NCBI GenBank assembly: GCA_009823505.1
Contig: VZQC01006589.1
Coordinates: 8,619,480 to 8,683,479 of the forward strand
Direction: 5' to 3'
Source: Rhizomys pruinosus
Taxonomy: Eukaryota > Chordata > Mammalia > Rodentia > Spalacidae
Length of the DNA stretch: 64,000 bases
A model generated the notes under the pieces. That model made no database searches, was not told where the DNA came from, and saw only the letters and a program-made list of their open reading frames with translations. Of this stretch, positions 35,079 through 44,820 are shown one piece after another; positions within the stretch are counted from its first letter, which is position 1; each line of letters opens with the position of its first letter. Made by a program: the position numbers and the translations under genes.

Positions 35079-35732
35079 TCTTTTTGTGACCCCGTATGTG
35101 GTCGATTTTGGAGTATGTTCTGTGAGGTCCTGAGTAGAAAGCATATTCTCTGGTATTTGGATGGAATACTCTGTAGATGTCTGTGAGGTCCATTTGGTGT
35201 ATTGTGTTGTTCAATTATGATGTCTCTCTGTTTAATTTTTGTCCTGTTGATCTATCCAAGGGGCTTAGTGGGGTGTTGACTAACACACTATTAGTGTGTT
35301 AGGAGTCATCTATGTCTTGAGGTCCTGCAGAGTGGTGTTTATAAATTTAGGTGCACCAGAGTTTGGTGCATAGACATTTAGGATTGTGAAGTCTTCATGG
35401 TTCATTGTTCCTTTGATTAGGATGTAGTGGCCCTCTTTGTATCTTCTGATTAATTTTCCTTTGAGATCTATTTTGCCTGATATTAGAATAACCACTCCAG
35501 CTTGTTTCTTGGTACCATTTGCTTGAAATACTTTTTTCCATCCTTTCACTCTAAGGTGGTTTCTGTCCTTGAGGGTGAGATGGGTTTCTTGTAGACAGCA
35601 TATAGAAGGGTTCAGTTTCCTAATCCATTCTCCCAGTCTATGCCTTTTGATTGGGGAGTTTAGACTATTAGTATTTAAGGTTATTATTGAGAAATGTGTG
35701 TTGCTTCTTTTTACCTTATTTTTGGTTTGCAT
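35079..35732 (-). pseudogene. LINE-1 copy C, ORF2 endonuclease part
   Basis: ORF2 starts at 35732, 51 bp after the ORF1 stop, as expected for a rodent L1. The apurinic-like endonuclease domain runs 'FSIITLNTNSLNSPIKRHRL', then 'NPSICCLQETHL' with the catalytic Glu, then 'HYILIKGTMNHEDFTILNVY'. It is broken by a stop at about 35310 and resumes at 35214 ('FHPNTREYAFYSGPHRTYSK', 'KIDHIRGHK'). It is cut at 35079 inside the domain, near the usual catalytic D/H region. Confidence 0.88.
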
Positions 35733-35783
35733 TCTTGGTCTAGGTTTATATTTACTCTGTTATGATTTTGTTGCTTTCTCTCT

Positions 35784-36955
35784 TTAATTGCTTAGGGGAT
35801 AGTTGCTTCTTTCCTCTGTTCTTTGGATTGCTTCGAGGATTTTCTGAAGTGTTGGTTTCTTAGGCATGTATTCTTTCATCTTGTTCATGTCATGAAAGAT
35901 TCTTCTTTCTCTTCCAACTATGACTGACATTTTTGCTGGTTATAGTAGTCTGGGTTGGCATCCAAAGTCGTTTAGTACAGGGAATACTTTGGTCCACATT
36001 CTTCTAGCTTTCATAGTTTGCACTGAGAAGTTAGCTGTGATTCTGATAGGTTTCCCCTTACATGTAATTTGTTGTTTTTCTTTTGTGGCTTTCAGTATTT
36101 TGTCTTTGTTTTGAGCATCTTGTGTTTTAACAATTATATGGCATGGGGAATTTATTTTCTGGTCTTGTCTGTTTGGTGTTCTATGTGCTTCTTCTACTTG
36201 TATGGGTTTATCTTTTTTCAGTTTGGGGAAATTTCCTTCTATTATCCTGTTGAAGATCTGGTCAATAGTGTTGTCTTGGGATTCTTCTCCTTCCTCTATC
36301 CCTATGATGTGGAGGTTTGTTTTTTTCATAGTGTCCCACATTTCTTGGTTGTTCCACTCTTGTGTTTTGTTTTTTTTTTAATTTTTCATAATCTTTGCTT
36401 GAGCATTCTAGTTGGACCATGTTATCCTGTGTGTCTGATATTCTTTTTTCTGCTTCTTCCATTCTGCTTCTGAGGCTTTTTCCCAACCTTTCCTGTTGGT
36501 TGGATAAATGTTCAATTTCCTTTTACATTTCATCCCATGATTTCTTTAGTGTTTCCACTTCCTTCTGGAGCCTGTCATTCTCATCTTGTAGGTCCTTGGT
36601 TCATTGGTCATTTTCTTTTTCCGTTTCAGTCTGGGATCTTTTCAGCATTTCCACTTCCTTCTGGAGTTTGTCATTTTCTCTTTACTCTTTTCCAACATTT
36701 ATCATTATCTCCCTCTATGTCCTTCTTGAGTTTTTCAATCTTTCCCCTTAGTTCTTTACAATGATTGCCATTATCACCCTCTTGGTACTTCTTGGGTTTT
36801 TCATTCTCTTCCCTTAGTTTTCTAATTTGTTTGAATATGTCCACGATTGTTTTTCTAAACTCTGTGTCTTGGTTTCCTTCCAGGGAGATCTCATTGTAGG
36901 AGTATTCTGTAGGGTTAGTAGAGTTCAGTGTGGATTTGTTATGAGCTTTTCCCAT
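35784..36955 (-). pseudogene. LINE-1 copy C, ORF1
   Basis: ORF1 encodes the trimeric RNA-binding protein of the L1 RNP. The start ATG is at 36955 ('MGKAHNKSTLNSTNPTEYSY'). A long Lys/Glu-rich coiled coil spans about 36400-36850 with internal 66-bp and 96-bp duplications. The RRM and C-terminal domain occupy 36341-35784 ('LHIIGIEEGEESQD', 'KARRMWTKVFPVL', and after a premature TAA near 35939, 'FHDMNKMKEYMPKKPTLQK'). The natural stop is TAA at 35784-35786. Frameshifts in the coil plus the nonsense change make it non-functional. Confidence 0.88.
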
Positions 36956-36964
36956 TTTTTTTTT

Positions 36965-36995
<31 letters not shown>

Positions 36996-37930
36996 CTTTG
37001 GCATGTGGATTTGTTTCTTTATTTGTTCTTTTGGGTTCTGGTGCCTCAGCGTTGGCTGCAAGGCTAGATCCTCTGCACCACCACTTCCCTAGACTGGTCT
37101 TTTGCAGGTTGGTGATCTGCAGGACATGGGTGAAGTTCACTCACCCAGTGGGGTACAAGCTGGTCTTGTGCTGTGTGGAATGGCAGCTAACTCTGCCCAT
37201 GTCGCACACTGGAACCAGAAGTTAGAAGGTCTCGGGTGATACCAGGCCTCTATGGAGCACAGGGGTGCCCAAATTCCCCACAAAGGCAGCCCTCACCTAG
37301 TCCTTTGCAAGTTGGCATTCTGCAGGACAGGTCTGAAGTCTGCTCGCCCAGTGGGGCGCAAGCTGGTCTTGTGCTGTGTGGAGCACCCTATTTGTATTCT
37401 TATGTTTGTTGTTTGCTTTCTGATTGGGTAAGAAAAGACGGTTGGTCTAGGCTTCAGGTTCTCTATTTTGATTTTATATTGGAAGGAATTGATAGCTCCA
37501 GTCATGCTACTCAGGTGCTCTCCAGAAGAGCGAAAAGGTCTTAGTTACTTAGGAGCACATTGAAAGCCTCAGATGGACAGTGCCAAGGTCCAAGGAAAGA
37601 TGATAGGAGTTGAATGTGCTAGTCCTTACTAGTCAAACCTGAGCCCTGGAGCTGTGGAAAGGACTGTAAATGGTCCTTAGGCAAGGGGAAGGTCACAGTG
37701 GGGTTTGGTAAGCTCACCCTGCAGAGGCCAAGTCAGGTGCTCTCAGGTAGTTTCCAAAGGCCTGAGTCTCTACTGGTCAGCAGGTAAGCCTGGCCCTGGA
37801 ACAATGACAGGGGCTGCAGATGGTTCCAAAGCAAGGGATAGGCATGGAACCGTTTTGAAGGTTCACCAACTTTCCCCACAGAGGCTGAGTCAGATGCAGG
37901 TCAAGCACTCTCAGGCAGTCTCCAAAGGTG
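36956..37930 (-). promoter_or_regulatory. LINE-1 copy C 5' UTR with tandem monomer remnants
   Basis: Upstream of ORF1 there is a poly-T/(GT)n tract (36957-36998), then GC-richer 5' UTR. Two partly matching blocks are 203 bp apart: 'ctgcaggaca' at 37117 and 37320, and 'caagctggtcttgtgctgtg' at 37156 and 37359. Further out, monomers of about 168 bp repeat: 'ctctcaggtagtttccaaag' at 37740 and 'ctctcaggcagtctccaaag' at 37908. Rodent L1 promoters are built of tandem monomers near 200 bp, so this is probably a decayed promoter. Confidence 0.7.
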
Positions 37931-38425
37931 TCTTTGCTAGTTATTGTTGCATCATGCTTATTAATTTATTTTGCAGACAGATTATTTCCTCAGACTACAA
38001 AGAAACAGTTGGTATATTTATCCAAGAAACAAAACGAAGGCAAAAACAAGAGTTATAAGAGAGGAGAAAAAGAAGCTGATGGTGTTCTGGGTACAGTGAA
38101 CCTTGATGGCACAATTTTTGCATAAGCTTACTGGGATTAGTGGAGAGAGTTCTACCAGGCAGTCTGTTTCTAAGTAGGCCAACTAGGGACAGTAGAGAAA
38201 ACAGTGTTCATTGTTCAAGAATGCCTTCAAATTTGGGCTTAGACCAAGCAGCTGGCGACACCATCTTTCTGGAGCATCTATCATTCTTCACCTCTTTAAT
38301 GGTTGAACCATACCTCTTGGTTCTAGAGAGTTCTCATTAGAATAACTTTGTCTCTCCTCTGATTTTGTCCATTCTGCAACAGAGTCAGTGTGTTTGCATT
38401 GAAGAGGAAAGCCAGAATTTTGTTC
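37931..38425. other. Unique sequence
   Basis: Includes 'ttatttattttgcag' followed by an open stretch to about 38055, which looks like a splice acceptor. No donor or homology was recognised, so no exon is called. Confidence 0.35.
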
Positions 38426-38588
38426 TAGTTTTTTTTTTTTTTTTTTTTTTGTCTTTGAGACAGGGTCTCCCTGTAGCCCCAGCTGCCTGGAACTCACTCT
38501 GTAGACCAGGCTGGCCTTGAACTCACAAAGATCCGCCTGCCTCTGCCTCCCAAGTCTAGGATTAAAGGCGTGTGCCACCACGCCCGGT
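38426..38588 (-). mobile_element. B1 SINE, antisense
   Basis: A T tract (38428-38450) then complete B1 to 'ccaccacgcccgg'. It abuts an old antisense B2 with no spacer. Confidence 0.93.
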
Positions 38589-38835
38589 TTTAATTACTTT
38601 TAAAAAGTAACATATATGCATATTTGTGGGTCTGTACATTTGAGAGCAGGTAGTCGTGGAGGCCAGAGATGTCAGATGCCCCAGGAGCTGGAGTGTGAGT
38701 CACTCCTTGTCAGTGCAAGGAATCTAATTTGGGTCCTCTGCAAGAGCAATACACTGTCACAAGCACTAAGCTACCTCTCTAGCTCTGAAGCCTGGTTTTT
38801 CTGCATTGAAAGAGGAGAAAATTTTCTTCTTTCTG

Positions 38836-38868
<33 letters not shown>
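38589..38868 (-). mobile_element. Old B2 SINE, antisense, and (AC)n
   Basis: 'gtggaggccagagatgtcag', 'ccccaggagctggagtgtg' and 'gggtcctctgcaagagcaat' to 'ctacctctctagctc' at 38786 form an old B2. An (AC)n microsatellite follows at 38840-38868. Confidence 0.75.
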
Positions 38869-38869
<1 letters not shown>

Positions 38870-39357
38870 AAAGTTAAGAAGAGAATAAAAGTAGGGACAA
38901 AAGAGACAAGATTGGTTCTGATGATGTCTCTAGGGAAAGACTGGGAAGGTTTTCAGAAGGTGTCACTGTAATTTTGGGATAGCTGCTGGGAGGTTCTCAG
39001 TTGGCTTTCAGGAAACAGTTCGGGTTTGGGGTGTTTTTACTCAGTAATATTTGTTTTGTCTTTTTTCAAGTGTTCTGCAATAATGCCTCGACTCTTCTCA
39101 GTAATTGTGTAGATCCTCTGAAAGCAATGAGGAAAATGAGGAGCCAAGTGTATTTCAGTTATACATGCTGAAAACTTGATAGCCTTGAATAAAGACACTT
39201 GTTTTCCCCAACCCGGCATTCATTAACCTTAATGGATCACACCGCCCTGTTTTCAGAGAATGTGATTTCATATACCATTATTTGGAGCGCACTTTGGAAA
39301 ATGTGAATCCTGGCTCATACTAAACATTAAGAATTTTTAAACCCTCTCTTTCTATCT
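38869..39357. other. Unique sequence
   Basis: No feature recognised. Confidence 0.5.
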
Positions 39358-39835
39358 AAATTCAATTTAGGATGTGTAATGGGAAAGGCTGACTACACTG
39401 GGTGCTGTCCTCACATTTGTGACCTTCCCAGAACCTCAGTATGTGAGTTTATTTGGAAATAGATTACAGATGTAATTAGTCAAGATGAAGCGATACTGGT
39501 GAAGGCCAAATCCTTAATCCAATATGACTTTTGTTCTTATAAGAAAAGTCATGGGCAAAGACAGATGTCCAAGGGAAAATGCCACGTGAAGATGAAGACC
39601 AAGAAGGTGGTGGTAACATGTGTACATGTCAGGGAGCATCAAGGCTGCAAGCCACACCAGAACATAAGAGAACACTGAGCTGATTTTCCATTAGCTCCCT
39701 CCAAGGGAAGCAGGGTCCTGCTGGTACCTTGATTTTGAATTCTACCCCTCCCCCAACTGAGATAATTGAAGTCTGTTATTTTAAAACATCCCAGTGTGGC
39801 GATTTGTTACAGAAGGAAATGGAAACAATGACCAA
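39358..39835 (+). mobile_element. MLT1-type LTR (ERVL-MaLR), sense
   Basis: Conserved order: 'agtatgtgagtttatttgga', 'attacagatgtaattagtca', 'ttaatccaatatgacttttg', 'gaaaatgccacgtgaagatg', 'ggtaccttgattttgaattc', 'gttattttaaaacatcccag', 'ggcgatttgttac'. This matches the MLT1 layout from the middle to the 3' end. Confidence 0.75.
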
Positions 39836-40200
39836 CCATGTCTCAAAATTTAAAAAGAAAACTGACTTTACAATTTTTGAAAAGTTAAGACCACTTAACA
39901 ATGAAAAGAAATGAACTATCAATACACTATAAAATGCAGATGAGTGTCAATATAATGGTAAGTGAAAAAAAAATCCAGATTAAAAAGAGCATATAAGATG
40001 TGGATACATTGATAGAAAATTCTAGCAATGTAAACTAACCTATAGTGATGGAAAGGCAAGGGCATAGTTGGCTGGAACAGGGGACCCAGGAAGAGAAAGG
40101 GGGGGCAAAGGAGAGTTTATGAAAAAGAAAGAGAATATAGAGGTTAAGGATAAGCTTGCTCTCTTCACTGTATTATAGTAGTGTTTCATCTTGTGTGTGG

Positions 40201-40233
<33 letters not shown>

Positions 40234-40320
40234 TGTCAGAACTTATCAAAATTGCATATCTTAAGTCTTCAAAACTTGTACATTAAAAGCGTCTAATAAA
40301 GCTGCTCAAAATAAAACAGC
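39836..40320 (+). mobile_element. Old L1 (L1M-like) 3' end with (GT)n
   Basis: 'ctaacctatagtgatggaaa', 'gttggctggaacaggggacc' and 'aacttgtacattaaaagcgt' resemble old L1 3' UTR ends. A GT microsatellite (about 40195-40236) is embedded. Confidence 0.5.
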
Positions 40321-41490
40321 CTGAGGACTTATTACTTCAAAATAGCCAAGAAAATATTGTGCAAGCTTGCACGGAGGAATGGCGAAATAAAAACAAGTGC
40401 TTCGCTGCTGTGTGCTCTCTCGTTCCCATTCTATTCTTGTCCTTAATTGAAAGTGGTAAAGCAAACACATTATTGAAGCAACTCTAATTATTTTCCCTGG
40501 ACTAGTCTCTAGCAAATTAAGAAAAGGGAGTTGAGAAAGCTATTTCAGCCCTGAAATAACACTGCAGGATCTTTTCTTCGGAGACAATCTCAGCATACAG
40601 CAAGTCCAAATTCTTCAGTGGCATTCGTTGTGAGCCGCTGGGACATCCCCATGGTCATGTCGTGCTGACCCTCGGGAGACGCTCCTTCCCCTCACGCTGC
40701 TGCTGCATTCATTTGCTCCCTCGCTCTTCCTCCTGGCTTTAATTAAATGTCACAGCCGAAAGAGGTTACTGAAACAAATGGCTGGGAAGATTTCTGCTAA
40801 CTCTATCCTGTAAGACATGGGTAACAGTCAAGCTCTCTCCATAAAGGTTTTGTTTGCTTTTTCTGCCTTGGTGATTCCCCATGGCACTTAGTCTTGTTTA
40901 TACCATGTAAATGAGCTCTTGGCCCATGCTGCTTTCTATTGCTTTCATTTTGGATGGAAGTCACCATGATGCTCTTGACCTTTTGAACTATATGTCTGTG
41001 CTTTGAAAAATCTTTATCAATTCTAGAGTTCATTCCCATTATCTGTATGGCTGTAGAAGTTTGTAGACATAGTCTATCCATAAAGGGCTTAAGGCTGAAC
41101 ATGCACAATTTCCTCTCAATCATCCCTTCATTTCTTTCTGGCCCCAGGTATACTGCATATTTATTTGAAACTCTCCTGTGCAGGGTATGGCAGCTGATGA
41201 TGTCAGATGTCTACTTCTGCATCTCTGTGATTGGGGGGATGTCCCATCAAAGCTGCTCTGTCAGTGCAGGACAGGTGCTTTTGGGTATTAAACCTCCCTC
41301 AGGAGGCCACTCAATAACTGAGGGACAGGAGAAGCTGCAGGAATACCACAGCTCCCTCTTCTGTCCTGTCAGCTGACTTTGAGGTTTCCACATATTTTCT
41401 TGGGCTCCCTGTTGGATGCAGTCCCAGTTTTCAATTGTCCTCATAGTATGCTATGAAGGCTGCCTGAAAACAAGACCTTGTATTGGAAGC
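40321..41490. other. Unique sequence with a CpG-containing core
   Basis: No repeat in 1.2 kb. 40580-40760 is locally GC-rich with several CpGs ('ccctcgggagacgctccttc') next to 'tggctttaattaaatgtcac'. Long repeat-free DNA like this may hold conserved regulatory sequence, which is inference only. Confidence 0.4.
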
Positions 41491-42192
41491 TGTTCTAGTT
41501 TGTTTTCTGTTGCCCAATCTAATGGAGGAAATTCTTCAACTGAGGTTTCCTCTTCCCAGGGTCTCTAGTTTGTGTCAAGTTGATAAAATCTAAGCAGCAA
41601 AGAGCCCCAGGGGAGCTTGAGTCTCCTCTCAGAGCCTTATTCTACACTCTTCAGAGGCTCATTTCATAAGGTTGAAACTGTTAGACCTCCACTCACTGCC
41701 ATGTGCTTGAATGCTGCAGGCTGTCTTCCTGCATCCCTCCCTTTCCAGAATGTGTTTGCTGCATGAGTAGAGAAGCACCTTTTCTGTTTCAGAAGGATGT
41801 AGGAGAGAAAACTCTTCGATGAAACCTGTGAAGAAACTACAAAGGGTTCTTTAACCACTGCCATGCCAGGGAGTGCAATGCCCCTTGGCCCACTACAAAA
41901 TTCTCTATCAACTTGATCCTTATACCCCATGGTGTAGACATTGGCATCTAAGCAGCAGGGGAAGGGCAGAGATGACAGAAGCATCAGAGAATACCAAACC
42001 TTCCTCTTCCAACATGCAGATTTTCTGCAGAGGTGGTACTGTCCATGGTGGGCTTGGCCTTGCCGCATCACACAACCATCAAGAAAATGCTTCATAGACA
42101 TGGCCATAGTCCGATCCAATGAAGGAAATTCTTCAGTTGAGGTTTGCTCTACCCAGGTGTTTCAAGCTGACAACTGAAGCATCCAGTACACT
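41491..42192 (-). mobile_element. Rodent LTR retrotransposon remnants, antisense
   Basis: 41491-41600 starts 'tgttctagtttgttttctgt' (complement of an LTR end) and finishes 'gtgtcaagttgataaaatc'. 42023-42192 has 'gtactgtccatggtgggctt' and ends 'catccagtaca' (complement of TGTACTGG). Both resemble the 59236/60849 LTR family with internal deletions. The 420 bp between may be internal sequence, unassigned. Confidence 0.5.
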
Positions 42193-42285
42193 TGGCTTCT
42201 GCTTAGTAGAGAAAAACCAAAAGCAGAACCCTAGGCATCTGACCTATTGTCATCTCTAAAAGGTCAACACCAGAACATACCCCCC

Positions 42286-42296
42286 TTTTTTTTTTT

Positions 42297-42328
<32 letters not shown>

Positions 42329-42387
42329 CCCTAATTCTTTTTTTTTTTTCTTTGTTTTTTTTTTTTTTGGTTTGGTTTTTTTTTTTC
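42286..42387 (-). repeat. About 100-bp T-rich tract
   Basis: Nearly pure T with few interruptions, equal to a long A-rich tail on the minus strand. The neighbouring 42388-42560 could be the 3' end of an unidentified retrocopy. No AATAAA and no target duplication were found. Confidence 0.85.
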
Positions 42388-42750
42388 TCCATAGTTTTAG
42401 CCCCATTATGTTCCATGTGTGAAAGTAGAGTGGAGAGGGCTGATTGTCCGATAGGACTGTGCTCACCTGTACACAATGCACCTGACTCTTACAACACAGA
42501 CTCATTAGAAACACTTCCTGCCTCATACCTGTGATCAAGAGACACAAGATGATCACAGACTGAACAGACCATTTATCTCAGGATGGTGATGATGAGGGGT
42601 AACCTTAATTGCAGCCTTGAGATCTTATTTGGCCATATTATGTTGTTTAGGAATTAAACTATAAAGTTTGCTTTTGTTTTAATTTAAGGATATTCTGAAA
42701 ATTGAATTTGGAGATAACAAAGACACAGGCATCAGAGGTCTTAAATTTTT
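42388..42750. other. Unidentified sequence after the T tract
   Basis: No repeat family recognised. Minus-strand frames are short. Possibly part of a retrocopied transcript whose tail is the T tract. Confidence 0.3.
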
Positions 42751-43890
42751 TAAACAAATTATTTTGTTGATTGTTACTGAGATTTTTAAACAATGTATTT
42801 CTATCATATCCAGAGGCAGCTCCCCTGTCTCCATTCCCATCTTACTATGCCTCACCCAATTGCATATCCTCTATTACAATTTAAGGCCTAAGGAATCTAC
42901 TTTGTGTCCTCAGATGTTCCTCACTTTAGTCTCCTAGAGCCTGATCAACCTTCCAGCAGCATACCCTTAAAGAAAACTGAATCTCCTTCTCCCAGCAGCT
43001 GACATGGCCGAAGGTTCCTCAGCTGGGGTTAGGGCTTCTTGTCTACCTCCTTACATTTGTGCTGGAATTTTGTCTGTGTTGAGCTTGTGTAGGTCTTATG
43101 CATTCTATCATAATTGCTGTGAATTCATATTAATAACTGCCCTGTTTTCTGGAAAACATTGTTCCCTTGTGCTCATCCCCCACCTCTGGCTCTAACAATC
43201 TTTCTGCCCCTTCTTCTGCAATGATTCCTGAGCCTTGGGGGAGAGATGGTGCGATATAGGTGTCTCTTTTAGAGTTGAACATTCCACAGTTTCTTATTCT
43301 CTGCATGCTGACCAGTTGTGAATCTGTGTTCAAAGCTTCTCTGGGAGAGCCCAATAATGCACTAATTGATCTATGGGTATCACTATTTAATACTATGTCC
43401 ATTTAGCAGAATAGCAGTACTAGCTCTCCCCTGTGGCCTGTGGTCTAGCCAAGGGTCCCTAGGCCTGATAACAGTGCGAGGTATAGGCTCTGTCTTGAGA
43501 AGGAAGCCCTAAATCCCTAAAAAGGGTTTTTGTTTCTCCTATAGGATGACAATTTTGAAAGAAGCAGCTTTTGGTCCCTATTGTCTAAATCTTCTTTATT
43601 CTACTTTTATTTATTTATTTATTTTTTGTTCATCTTCTTGATCATTTCATAACAGGGATACAAGAATTAAATTCATACCAGAAGTAAATTTTTCTGTTTT
43701 TTTTTTTAGTCTTCCCACAAATGTATCTATTTTAGAAACTTACTAATATCATATAAACTTAGGTCCCTGTATCTGCTTTCGTTAATAAAAATCTTTACTT
43801 GTTTTTAGTGACTCCTTTTACCACTGAAAATGTCTTGTCTTCAAGATATATTTTGCTTAATATTAATACATGTTCACCAATTCTCCTGTA
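42751..43890 (-). mobile_element. Lx-type LINE-1 3' UTR
   Basis: Antisense Lx blocks: 'gtgtaggtcttatgcattct', 'ccttcttctgcaatgattcc', 'gagttgaacattccacagtt' and 'actaattgatctatgggtat', plus T-rich stretches. Same family as 2041-2400 and 27781-29930. Confidence 0.65.
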
Positions 43891-43898
43891 GTTGTATT

Positions 43899-44100
43899 TG
43901 CATAAGTATCTTTTTTTTATTAATTTTATTTATTTCTGTATGTGTATGAATGTACTGTCTGCATGTAGGTTTGTGCACCCGTGTCGTGCAATGCCGCGGA
44001 GTTCAGAAGAGGGTCTCGGATTCCCCTGGAACTGGAGTTCTCCTGGAATTGGAGCTTCAGACGGTTCTCAGCCTAGCGGTTAAGAGTGCATAAGTATCTT
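43899..44100 (-). mobile_element. B2 SINE with inverted 5' end
   Basis: Between perfect 14-bp duplications 'tgcataagtatctt' (43899-43912, 44087-44100) lies an antisense B2 from the tail to 'gacggttctcag'. The last 15-16 bp (44071-44086, 'gcctagcggttaagag') are the B2 head in sense orientation. About 65 bp of B2 between these parts is missing, and 'gcc' is shared at the join. The head inversion removes a usable Pol III promoter. Confidence 0.93.
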
Positions 44101-44149
44101 ATTTCAGGTGTTTACAAATGCTAGTTGGTTGACCTTGGAAAGGTTCCAG

Positions 44150-44430
44150 ACTGCAAATTAAATTTAATTTATTCTTTTGGCACTTAATGCTTATATACAC
44201 TCCTCCTACCCCACAAACTCTCCCTCCTCCCAACAAGTCCCCTTCCCACTTTTATCTATTTCTGTCTCATTTTTGTTTTGTGACTCTGAGTTTGACTAGG
44301 TCCACTTGCGTGAGTGTAGGTGTGGAGTTCTGCACTGAAGCACAGGCCACTCACCAATGGCTACGCCACTGAAGACAGTAACTCTCCGTCCTCCATAGCC
44401 ATCATCTGCCATTCAGGCTGTGAATTTTCT
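44150..44430 (-). mobile_element. Lx-type LINE-1 3' UTR fragment
   Basis: 'cactcaccaatggctacgcc', 'actgaagacagtaactctcc' and the CT-rich 'ctccctcctcccaacaagtc' resemble minus-strand rodent L1 3' UTR. Confidence 0.5.
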
Positions 44431-44820
44431 TCAAAAATTGCATTGACTGTGATGGCTAATATGTTTGGGTTCACATTATAGCTCACTCTTTATTTTAACT
44501 TTTCCATATTTTTCCTTATATGACTTCGCTTTGTTGGATCATATGTATGTATGATATTTGAATTCATTTTTATCTACTCCAACTTTGAAAATTATATATA
44601 TTTATTTGTTCTGTGTCTATAACTTAAATGGTCACAATAGTGCTTTCTTTATGCATATTTTAAATGTCTACTGAAGTGTAATTCACAAGTAGAACAGTGT
44701 ACATGTCACAAGTGCACCATTTGCTGGCTTACACTGTGAACCCCTGGTTTAACCAATATTGAGGTCAAGAAATGATCACTGCACTCCAAGATGGCATCCT
44801 TCTGGGCCCAAGAAATGGTC
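44431..44820 (-). mobile_element. Old L1 3' region, antisense, partly unique
   Basis: 'tactgaagtgtaattcacaa' and 'tgtgaacccctggtttaacc' with 'aatattgaggtcaagaaatg' match antisense ends of ancient L1. The first 200 bp are unassigned. It runs into the minisatellite. Confidence 0.45.

Noticed and set aside
36069..36751. Plus-strand hydrophobic frames resembling membrane proteins
   Set aside because: They are antisense shadows of the Lys/Glu-rich LINE-1 ORF1 on the minus strand.
37950..38058. Exon after 'ttattttgcag'
   Set aside because: Acceptor-like sequence is present but there is no donor, no homology recognised and it borders an L1 5' UTR.
42247..42534. 95-aa Phe-rich frame and its Lys-rich minus-strand shadow
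   Set aside because: Both are translations of the T tract.
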